From positions 1 to 64,000 of the forward strand of contig NZ_JBEDYP020000002.1 in NCBI RefSeq assembly GCF_040117685.2: 64,000 bases of DNA, read 5' to 3'. Of the stretch, positions 55,351 to 63,224 are shown piece after piece (position 1 is the stretch's first letter; each line of letters starts with the position of its first letter). The stretch is from Gracilimonas sp040117685 (GTDB taxonomy: Bacteria > Bacteroidota > Rhodothermia > Balneolales > Balneolaceae). Under the pieces are notes generated by a model. That model saw only the letters and a list, made by a program, of their open reading frames with translations, had not been told where the DNA came from and made no database searches. Both the position numbers and the translations under genes were made by a program.

Positions 55351-57687
55351 ATGAAACGTCTCTCTTCCCTATTTATACTTTTGATTGTTGCTACCTCCTC
55401 TGCCTTTGCTCAGGCCAATTTTGAAGCCGCTGAGCGCTTCACCGGAGAAAAAATGGAAAAACTGATCGGCGACACCTTCGTCTGGCCCCGCTGGATTGAA
55501 GACACCGATACTTTCTGGTATCCCTATGAAAACTCAGAAGGCACTAACTGGTACTTCGTGGATGCTGCCCGGGGTTCGCAAAGAGAGCTTTTTGACCGGA
55601 ATGAGCTTGCAGCCCAGCTTTCCGAAACATTCAACAGAACTTTCAATGCTAAAGATCTGGACTTAAACGATTTCGACTACGATACGGATAAAGAACGCTT
55701 CACTTTTCATGTTGACAGCATCAATTTCACTTATAACCTGAATGGAAACCGCTTGGTTAAAGGCGACTCTTTAAGCGAGGAAAAGGAAGAAGATTGGGCG
55801 ACCTACTCACCCGACAGCACCTGGATTGCCTTTGCCAAAAATCACAACCTCTACGTTATGCGGGCTGATGATGAAGATAGTACGGAGATCCAACTAACCG
55901 ATGACGGGGAGCTATGGTTCAGCTATCAAGCCAGTGACAGCGACACTACTTCAAACGAAAGGTTACGTTCTCGGGCCAACTGGTTTGAAGACTCAAAGAA
56001 ATTGTGGGTGAAGCGTCAGGATAAGAGAAAAGTGGACGAACTTTGGGTTATAAACTCACTTGGGAAACGACCGGAACTGGAGACGTACAAGTACCCGATG
56101 CCCGGAGAAGAAGATATCTACGTGGATGAAATTCAGGTATTCAATCCTGCTGCTGAAACATCAATTACCCTTGAAACCGACAAATGGGAAGATCAGTCAC
56201 TGGGTGGTGCCTATTTTAATGATGGCGGTATTTGGGAGACCGACAAATCAGATTACCTGTATATCCTTCGTCGCGACCGGACCTGGAGTAAAATCGACGT
56301 GCTGAAAGCCAACACCACAACCGGAAATGTGGAAGTGCTGTGGTCGGAAGAGAGCAAACCTTACTTCAATACACGCTATGCGCAGCTGGCAATTATTAAT
56401 GAAGGGGAAGAATATATCTGGTGGAGTGAGCGCACCGGCTGGGGACAACTTTATCGTTATGATGCGGAAGGCAATCTCAAAAATGCAGTTACTTCAGGGT
56501 ATTACACGGTTGGAGACATCGCCAAAATAGATACTTCAGCTAACACCATTTACTTCTCTGCCTATGGACGAGAAGACGGACAAAACCCTTATTTCGAGAA
56601 TTTATACTCCGTTCGTTTTGACGGTTCCCGGTTCCGGCACCTGACCCCGGAAGATGCCAATCATAACATCAACGCTTCTGAGGAAGGAAATTACTTCGTG
56701 GACAATTATTCCCGGGTTGATATGCCTACCCAAACGGTTGTCAGAAATGGAAACGGGGAAGCTATCCTGGAACTGCAACAGGTGGATATGTCGGCTGCAG
56801 AGGAAATTGGCTGGAGTGCACCGGAAGAGTTTACCGTAAAAGCTGCCGATGGCGCAACCGACCTGTATGGAGTTATGTGGAAACCCTTCGACTTTGACCC
56901 GGAAAAAGACTACCCGATTATCAGTTACGTGTACCCAGGACCACAAACCGAGCCTTTCCCGACCAGTTTTTCGGTAACAGGTTCAACCGGAAGAAATCAG
57001 TCGCTGTCACAGCTTGGATTTGTGGTAGTTGCTTTTGGTCAGCGAGGCGGAAGCCCGATCCGTTCCAAATATTACCACAACTATGGATATGGAGATATGC
57101 GTGACTATCCTTTAGCTGACAACAAATACGGCATTGAACAACTGGCTTCCCGCCATTCTTTTATCGATCAGGACAGAGTGGGAATATTCGGACATTCCGG
57201 CGGTGGATTTATGAGTACCGCGGCCCTCCTCACCTATCCCGACTTTTATGATGTAGCTGTTTCTTCAGCTGGGAATCACGACAACAACATTTATAACATC
57301 TGGTGGAGTGAAGTTCACAATGGGGTGAAAGAAACCCGCAAAACCGTGAAGGAGATGAACGAAGACAGTGTAGAAGTTGAAAAAGAGGAGATCACGTTTG
57401 ACGGTCCTGTTGAAACGAATGCTGCCCTTGCTGGCAACCTAAAAGGTAAACTGTTACTGGTTCACGGTGATATGGACAACAACGTACACCCGGCCAATAC
57501 TATTCGGCTTGCAGATGCGCTCATCAAAGCAGGTAAGCGTTTTGATATGATGATACTCCCCGGGCGCCGACACGGATTTGGCCCTTACAACCCCTACTTC
57601 CAGCGTATGATGTGGCATTATTTTGCCGAGCACCTGCTGGGAGATTATCGCCCGGATGTAATCGATTTCAACCTTCCGGAAGACTGA
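55351..57687 (+). CDS. S9-family (DPP IV-like) peptidase, copy 2
   Basis: A 778-residue paralogue of the preceding gene, with the same signal peptide, propeller and hydrolase layout. Catalytic residues are Ser616 (GHSGGG), Asp709 (HGDMDNNVHP) and His741 (RRHGFG). Most of the protein is very close to copy 1, and a 47-nt run (57322-57368) is identical to 54735-54781 despite silent changes around it. Differences concentrate in the propeller, so the substrates may differ. Intact and probably functional. Confidence 0.93.
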   Translation: MKRLSSLFILLIVATSSAFAQANFEAAERFTGEKMEKLIGDTFVWPRWIEDTDTFWYPYENSEGTNWYFVDAARGSQRELFDRNELAAQLSETFNRTFNAKDLDLNDFDYDTDKERFTFHVDSINFTYNLNGNRLVKGDSLSEEKEEDWATYSPDSTWIAFAKNHNLYVMRADDEDSTEIQLTDDGELWFSYQASDSDTTSNERLRSRANWFEDSKKLWVKRQDKRKVDELWVINSLGKRPELETYKYPMPGEEDIYVDEIQVFNPAAETSITLETDKWEDQSLGGAYFNDGGIWETDKSDYLYILRRDRTWSKIDVLKANTTTGNVEVLWSEESKPYFNTRYAQLAIINEGEEYIWWSERTGWGQLYRYDAEGNLKNAVTSGYYTVGDIAKIDTSANTIYFSAYGREDGQNPYFENLYSVRFDGSRFRHLTPEDANHNINASEEGNYFVDNYSRVDMPTQTVVRNGNGEAILELQQVDMSAAEEIGWSAPEEFTVKAADGATDLYGVMWKPFDFDPEKDYPIISYVYPGPQTEPFPTSFSVTGSTGRNQSLSQLGFVVVAFGQRGGSPIRSKYYHNYGYGDMRDYPLADNKYGIEQLASRHSFIDQDRVGIFGHSGGGFMSTAALLTYPDFYDVAVSSAGNHDNNIYNIWWSEVHNGVKETRKTVKEMNEDSVEVEKEEITFDGPVETNAALAGNLKGKLLLVHGDMDNNVHPANTIRLADALIKAGKRFDMMILPGRRHGFGPYNPYFQRMMWHYFAEHLLGDYRPDVIDFNLPED

Positions 57688-57751
57688 TAGAACATCCAAC
57701 AAGGAACATCGAACGCATAAGGGTAGAAATTCTGGGTTCAACCCTAAGAAC

Positions 57752-57777
57752 CTCCAAGCGTTCACAGAACCTTGGAG
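57752..57777. repeat. Bulged palindromic repeat, member 2
   Basis: Outer stem CTCCAAG/CTTGGAG, unpaired C at 57759, inner stem GTTC/GAAC, ACA loop. Confidence 0.7.
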
Positions 57778-57812
57778 CGTTCGATGTCTGAAGAACTAAG
57801 AAACAGGCAACG

Positions 57813-57838
57813 CCTGGAGGTCTTTCAGACGCTCCAGG
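57813..57838. repeat. Bulged palindromic repeat, member 3 (opposite orientation)
   Basis: Outer stem CCTGGAG/CTCCAGG, inner stem GTCT/AGAC, TTC loop, unpaired G at 57831 on the 3' side. Confidence 0.7.
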
Positions 57839-57845
57839 GTTACCT

Positions 57846-59123
57846 TCAACGTTCAGTGTTGGAAGTTCCTTGATCGATGTTCAACCGCCAGGCTTTTTCG
57901 TTGGGGGTGATGGTGAAGCTCCATAAGATTCCGGCCAGGGCCATCACTCCTCCATACACCATGATGAGAGGTTTAACGGTCATGATGCCGCTTTCAAGTA
58001 TCAGGGAGGCTATGACTACCGAAAACGAATTCCCAATGGTGAAAAGCAGCCATTCGGTGCTGAATATTCGTCCGCGAAAAGTATCCTGCGTTCGTTTTTG
58101 AAGAAGTACGGTACTTGTTACCCAGTTTGCCCCGGAGGCAGCATGGGCAAAAAGTACAAATAATACCATCAACCCGATGCTGTTCACCATCCCAACCACC
58201 AGGTACATTACTCCACAAAAGGTGATGGCCAATCCCATCAGCAGCACCCAGTCTTTCTCTTCCCGGAAAATACGGCGGCCAATAATGGGTCCTATTCCGG
58301 TTCCGAACCCTCTGGCTGCGTAGAGTAAACCCAAACCTATACTTCCCATCATCAGTACTTCCTCACTAACTATTATCAGCAGGTACACCAGTCCTCCCAG
58401 GAATACCGTTGAGGTACCTTTTGCCAGTGAAGGGCGAAGTATATGGCGGTTTTTCACCAGATAACTGAGCCCTTCTTTAATACCCTTAAGCGGATTCCGG
58501 GTTCGGTATAATTCCTCTTTCGACAGCCGTTTCTGAGGGATAGTGGCTCTGTAAACAAACCAGGCCGATATCACATAGCTGAAGCCATCCAGAATCAGCA
58601 CGTTGGTGGTACCTAACCATTCAGTTGCAAAACCACCGATGGCCATTCCGGTGGTAAAAATAATGCTCCAGCTGGCGGTCGAGATAATATTGGCGTTGGT
58701 GAGGTTCTCTTCGGAGGTCACATTGGGAATAGAGGAAGTCTTGGCCGGCTCAAATACAGCCGAAAGCATCATCTGTACTGCGGTTAATACATAAGCCAGC
58801 CAAAGCGTAGCTGCAGAATCTACGAATATAATTCCAGCAACCGCAACGCCCCGTAGAAGATCACACCAGATCATAAGCTTTCTTCTGTTGAAGCGGTCGG
58901 CAATATATCCTGCAAACGGAGAGAAAGAAGCCAGACTGAGCATCTTCACGACGATAATCAGCCCAAGTAAAAATTCAGAATCGGAATAAAGGCCGATAAT
59001 GGCATACAGGGCAAGCAGCCCAAACCAATCCCCGAAGTTCGACACCGACTGGGCGATCCAAAGCCGGCGAAAGTCTTTGTTTTCTTTTATGAGTTCGAGG
59101 TACGGGCGGAGGTTTTCAACCAT
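57846..59123 (-). CDS. MFS transporter
   Basis: A 425-residue permease with about 12 membrane helices. IAQSVSNFGDWFGLLALYAII at the N-terminus and GYIADRFNRRKLMIWCDLLRG in the first cytosolic loop are typical of the MFS_3/drug-exporter-like group. The ATG at 59123 is chosen; a longer frame upstream (to 59159) is encoded by an AGCTTTCAGCTGACAGC-type minisatellite and is unlikely to be real. The last 12 residues (LNIDQGTSNTER) are encoded by an intergenic minisatellite. Substrate unknown. Confidence 0.88.
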   Translation of the reverse strand: MVENLRPYLELIKENKDFRRLWIAQSVSNFGDWFGLLALYAIIGLYSDSEFLLGLIIVVKMLSLASFSPFAGYIADRFNRRKLMIWCDLLRGVAVAGIIFVDSAATLWLAYVLTAVQMMLSAVFEPAKTSSIPNVTSEENLTNANIISTASWSIIFTTGMAIGGFATEWLGTTNVLILDGFSYVISAWFVYRATIPQKRLSKEELYRTRNPLKGIKEGLSYLVKNRHILRPSLAKGTSTVFLGGLVYLLIIVSEEVLMMGSIGLGLLYAARGFGTGIGPIIGRRIFREEKDWVLLMGLAITFCGVMYLVVGMVNSIGLMVLFVLFAHAASGANWVTSTVLLQKRTQDTFRGRIFSTEWLLFTIGNSFSVVIASLILESGIMTVKPLIMVYGGVMALAGILWSFTITPNEKAWRLNIDQGTSNTER

Positions 59124-59154
59124 AGCTTTCAGCTGACAGCAAACAGCTTTCAGC
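59124..59154. repeat. Short minisatellite before the MFS start
   Basis: Repeats of AGCTTTCAGC and AGCTGACAGC, adjoining the preferred start codon of the MFS gene. A unit type different from the GAACATC family. Confidence 0.55.
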
Positions 59155-59198
59155 AACAACTTTTAAACTATTTAAATTAGGATGTGAATCTTTGACCG

Positions 59199-59224
59199 CT
59201 TCAAGGTCCTACGGACGCTTGAAG
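59199..59224. repeat. Bulged palindromic repeat, member 4
   Basis: Outer stem CTTCAAG/CTTGAAG, inner stem GTCC/GGAC, TAC loop, unpaired G at 59217. It lies between the MFS gene and dut. Confidence 0.7.
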
Positions 59225-59240
59225 GTTCTGCACCAATTAC

Positions 59241-59265
59241 TTCAACATTCAATGTTGGATGTTCA
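59241..59265 (-). repeat. Minisatellite at the dut stop codon
   Basis: On the minus strand TGAACATCCAACATTGAATG, whose first three bases are the dut stop codon. Same family as the arrays at 55100 and 61501. Confidence 0.7.
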
Positions 59266-59709
59266 ACTGAGGCCTGTGCTGCCAAACCCGCCTTCTCCCC
59301 GGTCCGTTTCATCCAGCTCGTCCACTTCCAGCAGGGGAAGCTGTGTAACCGGAGCAATCACCATCTGTGCTATTCGGTCCCCGTGGTTTACTACAAACTC
59401 CTCTTCCCCATGATTAATGGCTATCACCTTTACCTCACCCCGGTAGTCGGCATCTATAGTTCCGGGTGAATTCAGCATGGTGATTCCATTTCGGATGGCC
59501 AACCCGCTGCGCGGGCGAATTTGGGCCTCATACCCTTCCGGCAGAGCCATCTGCAATCCGGTTGGGATTAAACTTCGGTCTCCCGGCTTAATCACGATGG
59601 GCGATTCCACCGCTGCCCGCACATCCATACCGGCGGCGGCTACCGATTCATAGTTTGGGAGTGGCAAGTCTTTGGCGTGATCCAGTTTCTTTATTAATAC
59701 CTGTTTCAT
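59263..59709 (-). CDS. dut: dUTP diphosphatase
   Basis: A 148-residue trimeric dUTPase showing all five motifs: AAAGMDVRAA, RPRSGLAIRNG, SPGTIDADYRGEV, GDRIAQMVIAP and GEGGFGSTG. It keeps dUTP low and supplies dUMP. It overlaps the upstream DUF3108 gene by 4 bp. Its stop codon is the first triplet of a repeat. Confidence 0.97.
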   Translation of the reverse strand: MKQVLIKKLDHAKDLPLPNYESVAAAGMDVRAAVESPIVIKPGDRSLIPTGLQMALPEGYEAQIRPRSGLAIRNGITMLNSPGTIDADYRGEVKVIAINHGEEEFVVNHGDRIAQMVIAPVTQLPLLEVDELDETDRGEGGFGSTGLS

Positions 59710-60503
59710 AATTCTTCACGTGTGTATTCAATCATTCGTACAATTACATTTCCCCATAATACCTTCACCCTTGCTTCGAGTGGCACCCGCAGATCATCAT
59801 CCAAAAACCAGGCCCTGAAATCGCCGGAGAAGCCAAACGGACCTTCTATATTTTCCGTGGTTCCATTCATCAGGTAAGCCTGTATCGGCCCATCGAAAGG
59901 AGCATAATTTCGCTTTTCTTTTTTGAGGGAATTATCGGCATAGATGTATCCTTTTTTCTTGGTCACATACACCGGAAGCTGATAATCTTCCTCACTTCCT
60001 GCAAAAAGCCGCGAAAAATAAAAGATAAGGTGGCCGGATGTAGCCGGGTCTTCCAGTTCAAGGGTATCGCGGGAATCATCTTCTTCAATATAATACACCT
60101 TTCCGATATCCCGATCGAACCAGTACTGGATTTCGTCATACTTTCCCTCGTCAATATTGTCTTTCCAGTATTTCACTTCCACCGGCAGTCCGTTGTCATT
60201 CACATAAAATAAACTGTGAAAACGATCCAGTTCATCCCCTACAAAGGGAATGGAAGGATTTGACTCAATCTCTGTAAGGATGTGGTTCAGCTCCCGCCCC
60301 CGGTACGTGGTATCACTCAGCAGTTCTACATTCACCCACCCCAGCTTCAAAAAACCGTATTTCACTTCATACCTGAACGTTTCCTTTACCGAGAACAAGT
60401 GCTCCATTGTGGGTGGTGCAGAAGCGGAATCCGGTAAGTTGTGCTGCCCGAAAACGGGAACGGTCAGCACAAAAAGTAATATGGGAAGGATGATTTTGGT
60501 CAT
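59706..60503 (-). CDS. DUF3108-domain exported protein
   Basis: A 265-residue protein with a signal peptide (IILPILLFVLTVPVFGQ) and the DUF3108 pattern: FRYEVKYGFLKLGWVNVELL, HSLFYVNDNGLPVEVKYWKDN and FRAWFLDDDLRVPLEARVKVLWGNV. Function unknown, likely periplasmic. Translationally coupled to dut. Confidence 0.85.
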   Translation of the reverse strand: MTKIILPILLFVLTVPVFGQHNLPDSASAPPTMEHLFSVKETFRYEVKYGFLKLGWVNVELLSDTTYRGRELNHILTEIESNPSIPFVGDELDRFHSLFYVNDNGLPVEVKYWKDNIDEGKYDEIQYWFDRDIGKVYYIEEDDSRDTLELEDPATSGHLIFYFSRLFAGSEEDYQLPVYVTKKKGYIYADNSLKKEKRNYAPFDGPIQAYLMNGTTENIEGPFGFSGDFRAWFLDDDLRVPLEARVKVLWGNVIVRMIEYTREEL

Positions 60504-60537
60504 AAAGTCAGTTTGCCAAACGGCAGCATTCGGACAA

Positions 60538-60900
60538 TTATTTCTCCTCCGGTTCCTCTTCGGCTACAAAAGCCTCAAAAGATCCTTCGTCGTAACCTAC
60601 CATCACCGATTCGTCCTTAATCAGCACCGGTCGCTTAATCATCACCTGGTGTTCCAGCAGCTGCTCAAATAATTCCTCTTCGGAAAGATCTTGGTCGGCC
60701 AGGCCTAAATCTCTCCACTTACGGCCGCGTTTATTCAACAGTACGTCCAGCCCCACTTTAAACTCCAGTTCCCTCAGCTCATCCCGGGTCAAAGGCTCTT
60801 CTCTTACATCGATGAACTCGTACTCAACATTGTGTTCGTCCATCCATTTTTTGGTGTCTCTGATTTTGTCACAGTTTTTTATTCCGGCAATATGAAGCAT
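60538..60900 (-). CDS. ArsC/Spx-family protein (YffB-like)
   Basis: A 120-residue thioredoxin-fold protein with a single N-terminal cysteine in GIKNCDKIRDTKKW (Cys10) and VMIKRPVLIKDESVMVGYDE near the end, the ArsC-like cis-proline region. This resembles the YffB group, which is glutathione-linked but of unclear function. The C-terminus is acidic. It lies 34 bp upstream of the DUF3108 gene. Confidence 0.85.
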   Translation of the reverse strand: MLHIAGIKNCDKIRDTKKWMDEHNVEYEFIDVREEPLTRDELRELEFKVGLDVLLNKRGRKWRDLGLADQDLSEEELFEQLLEHQVMIKRPVLIKDESVMVGYDEGSFEAFVAEEEPEEK

Positions 60901-60998
60901 CGTAGTATTATGGTGAATGTTTTGTATTTTCAGCGAGGGAAAGATACGGTTTGTTTCCCGAAATTCGAACGTAATGCACGCCGTGTTCGTGCCATTTT

Positions 60999-61499
60999 AT
61001 GCTGAAGTTTTTTACCTATCCGTTTTTACTGTTATCGCTGCTCCTGCTGATGAGCTGTACCCGCAATGATGCCCAGCGCGACTTCGAAAAGGAAGCGTAT
61101 TCCCAGCCCAGGAATTTCACTGAAACCACCAATCAGGGTGCCGTTCAAGACCTCGATGAAGACGACTGGCGAACATCGCCTCTTTTCCAGGGACTGATTG
61201 AGATTGTGCCTCCCTACCCCAATCCTGTTACCACCGATCAGGCCATTCAGTTTGAGGTGGAAGTGACGGGTGTTCAATCCGTAAACGGTTTAGAAGTATT
61301 AGTGAGGCTGCAAGACAATAGTTTCCGCACGCTCTATACGTATTTTGAAACACTGCAACCCGGGCTCACCACTTTTCAGATCAATCCCATCGAATTCTCC
61401 GAGTTTGGAAATCCGGAAGGAGCACGGGGCCTGAACCGGGTGTACATCTTTAACGCCAATCAGCAGATGATCTCCTACGGGGATATTATGGTGGAGTGA
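60999..61499 (+). CDS. Hypothetical lipoprotein, 166 aa
   Basis: A signal peptide ending in LLLMSC (lipobox Cys near residue 20) and a C-terminal beta-rich domain (IVPPYPNPVTTDQAIQFEVEV, then LNRVYIFNANQQMISYGDIMVE). The PPYPNPV segment resembles the start of T9SS-type or Fn3-like sorting/adhesion domains, but the match is short. Function unknown. A minisatellite begins directly at its stop codon. Confidence 0.7.
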   Translation: MLKFFTYPFLLLSLLLLMSCTRNDAQRDFEKEAYSQPRNFTETTNQGAVQDLDEDDWRTSPLFQGLIEIVPPYPNPVTTDQAIQFEVEVTGVQSVNGLEVLVRLQDNSFRTLYTYFETLQPGLTTFQINPIEFSEFGNPEGARGLNRVYIFNANQQMISYGDIMVE

Positions 61500-61500
61500 A

Positions 61501-61537
61501 GGAACATCCAACAAGGAACATCGAACGTTGAACGTTT
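61501..61537 (+). repeat. Minisatellite at the lipoprotein stop codon
   Basis: GGAACATCCAACAAGGAACA followed by TCGAACGTTGAACGTTT, starting one base after the TGA. Confidence 0.8.
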
Positions 61538-61593
61538 AAGGTTTTTTGGGGTTCGTTTTCTTGCCCTGTTATTGTCTGAGTACCATCCCCATT

Positions 61594-61976
61594 GTCATTC
61601 CTGCAGAGGCAGGAATCCGCTTGCTCGTTTTGGCCCGACCTGCCCTTTCTTACATCAAGATCCCGGACATGCGCCACGGGATGACTACTTTAGCTGTTGT
61701 TGGTTTAATAACTCTACTCAACTATCTCTTACCCTCCACGTCATTCCTGCGAAGGCAGGAATCCGGTTGCCTGTTCTGCCCCGACCCGCCCTTTCTTACA
61801 ACAAGATCCCGGCATTCGCCGCGGGATGACTACTTCAGCTGTTGTCGGTTTAATAACTCTACTCAACTATCTCTTACCCTCCACGTCATTCCTGCAGAGG
61901 CAGGAATCCGCTTGCTCGTTTTGGCCCGACCTGCCCTTTCTTACATCAAGATCCCGGACATGCGCCACGGGATGAC
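61594..61976. repeat. 146-bp tandem array, two and a half units
   Basis: A 91-92-bp segment with ends GTCATTCC and GGGATGAC occurs at 61594-61685, 61740-61830 and 61885-61976. 54-bp spacers (61686-61739 and 61831-61884) are almost identical to each other. The first and third copies are near-identical; the second is more diverged. Each carries internal inverted pairs (TTCCTGC/GCAGGAA type). Open frames across it only reflect the repetition. It lies between the lipoprotein gene and the 3' end of the integrase gene. Confidence 0.85.
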
Positions 61977-62018
61977 TTGATATGCGAATGACCGAGCGAC
62001 CGATTCTCGATGGACGAT

Positions 62019-62981
62019 TTATAGAACATCCACCGGACTTTTGATGTAGTTGCCGCCTTTGTTGATCACGTGCGTATACACCATGGTCGTCTTCAGGTTT
62101 TTGTGGCCGAGAAGTTCCTGCACGGTGCGGATGTCGTAGCCGTTTTGGAGGAGGTGGGTTGCGAAGGAGTGGCGAAATGTATGACAACTCGCTTTCTTGT
62201 TAATTTGGGCTTTATGGAATGCTTCTTTAACTGCTTTCTGAATTGTTGAGCCGGAAATATGGTATCGCTGCCATTTACCGCTTCTCGGATCTTTTGCCCG
62301 GGTTTTAGAAGGAAATACATATTGCCAACCCAATTCGGTCTCTGCATTAGGGTATTTTCGTCTTAATGCTTTTGGCAGTACCACGCTTCCATATCCTTTA
62401 TTCAGATCTTTGGCATGTAAGTTTCTCACTTTCTGAATATGGGTCTTCAGTAAAGGCTGCAATCTTTCCGGTAATAGGGTCACCCGGTCACGAAGCCCCT
62501 TACTATTTCTGACATTGATTTGTTGATACTCAAAATCAAGATCGTGAACTCTAAGCCTGAGCGCCTCAGAAATCCTGAATCCGGAGCCGTAGAGTAACTG
62601 CACAACTAACTTTTTTACACCCGCTAAGTGTTGCAATACTCTTGCTACTTCGTTCTTTGAAAGCACCACAGGAAGGCGTTTTGGTTTCTTTGCTCTTTTC
62701 AGATCATCCAGTGTTCCGAAAGGTTGTTCGAGTATATGCTCGTATAAAAAAACAAGAGCACACAAGGCTTGGTTTTGGGTGGAGGCTGCCACATTTATAT
62801 CGTTGGCCAGGTAATTCAGATAGTCCACAATCTCGGATTTAGCCAAGGTGCCCGGATGCCTGAAATCATGAAACTTTATAAACCTTTTGATCCAATTGGT
62901 ATATGCAGTTTCTGTTTTGTAGCTGTAGTTCCTGCGTCTTATTTCGGTACGGACTTGCTCTAAAAGTTTTGGTTTTTTCAT
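62019..62981 (-). CDS. intI: Integron-type tyrosine recombinase IntI
   Basis: A 320-residue site-specific recombinase. Catalytic residues are visible as Arg136 (GSGFRISEAL), His267 and Arg270 (HTFRHSFATH), His293 (LGHKNLKTTM) and Tyr302. The IntI-specific insert between the arginine and the HxxR is present as ALRRKYPNAETELGWQYVFP (205-224), which distinguishes integron integrases from XerC/D. It reads away from the putative cassettes, the usual integron layout. The frame is intact. Confidence 0.93.
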   Translation of the reverse strand: MKKPKLLEQVRTEIRRRNYSYKTETAYTNWIKRFIKFHDFRHPGTLAKSEIVDYLNYLANDINVAASTQNQALCALVFLYEHILEQPFGTLDDLKRAKKPKRLPVVLSKNEVARVLQHLAGVKKLVVQLLYGSGFRISEALRLRVHDLDFEYQQINVRNSKGLRDRVTLLPERLQPLLKTHIQKVRNLHAKDLNKGYGSVVLPKALRRKYPNAETELGWQYVFPSKTRAKDPRSGKWQRYHISGSTIQKAVKEAFHKAQINKKASCHTFRHSFATHLLQNGYDIRTVQELLGHKNLKTTMVYTHVINKGGNYIKSPVDVL

Positions 62982-63224
62982 GAAATACTCTTGCTTGTCT
63001 TTTTAAGTAAGAGCGATTTCAAAGCCATTCCTTACAGACTTTATCAGGAAATATTATCTGGAATTTTTTGAGGATATAATTCCTGATAACATACTTCAAT
63101 TGATATCAGGGACTTATAAATAACAGATTTGTCATTTTATAAAGAATTTTTGCACATTCCCTCATTCCAAATAATTATATGTTAGGGCTATAGCAATAAA
63201 CATAAACTTAAATATTACTTTATT
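62982..63224. promoter_or_regulatory. Putative attI / integrase leader region
   Basis: An AT-rich 243-bp space between divergent intI and the first cassette gene. It holds TTATCAGGAA (63041-63050), its exact inverse TTCCTGATAA (63080-63089), and a third partial copy, TATCAGGG (63104-63111). A GTTAGGGC sequence at 63181-63188 could be the recombination point (the consensus GTTRRRY fits except the last base). Integrase binding sites and the cassette promoter are expected here, but neither can be proved. Confidence 0.55.
63041..63089. repeat. 10-bp perfect inverted repeat upstream of intI
   Basis: TTATCAGGAA and TTCCTGATAA separated by 29 bp, 60-108 bp upstream of the intI start. A third copy of the core TATCAGG lies at 63104. 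Confidence 0.85.

Larger units (their letters stand above)
57690..57885. repeat. Composite intergenic element with inverted minisatellite ends
   Basis: Left end: GAACATCCAACAAGGAACAT at 57690. Right end: the inverted version (57843-57885, read on the minus strand as GAACATCGATCAAGGAACTT). Between them are two oppositely oriented bulged palindromes. The right end is the last coding part of the MFS gene. About 196 bp in all, without an open frame of its own. Confidence 0.7.

Noticed and set aside
61594..61976. CRISPR array
   Set aside because: The repeated unit is over 90 bp and the intervening 54-bp spacers are nearly identical, whereas CRISPR spacers are unique and repeats are short.
61546..61980. 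144-aa frame with a repeated IPAEAGIRLLVLARPALSYI-type peptide
   Set aside because: The peptide repeats only because the DNA is the 146-bp tandem array; each array copy gives the same string.
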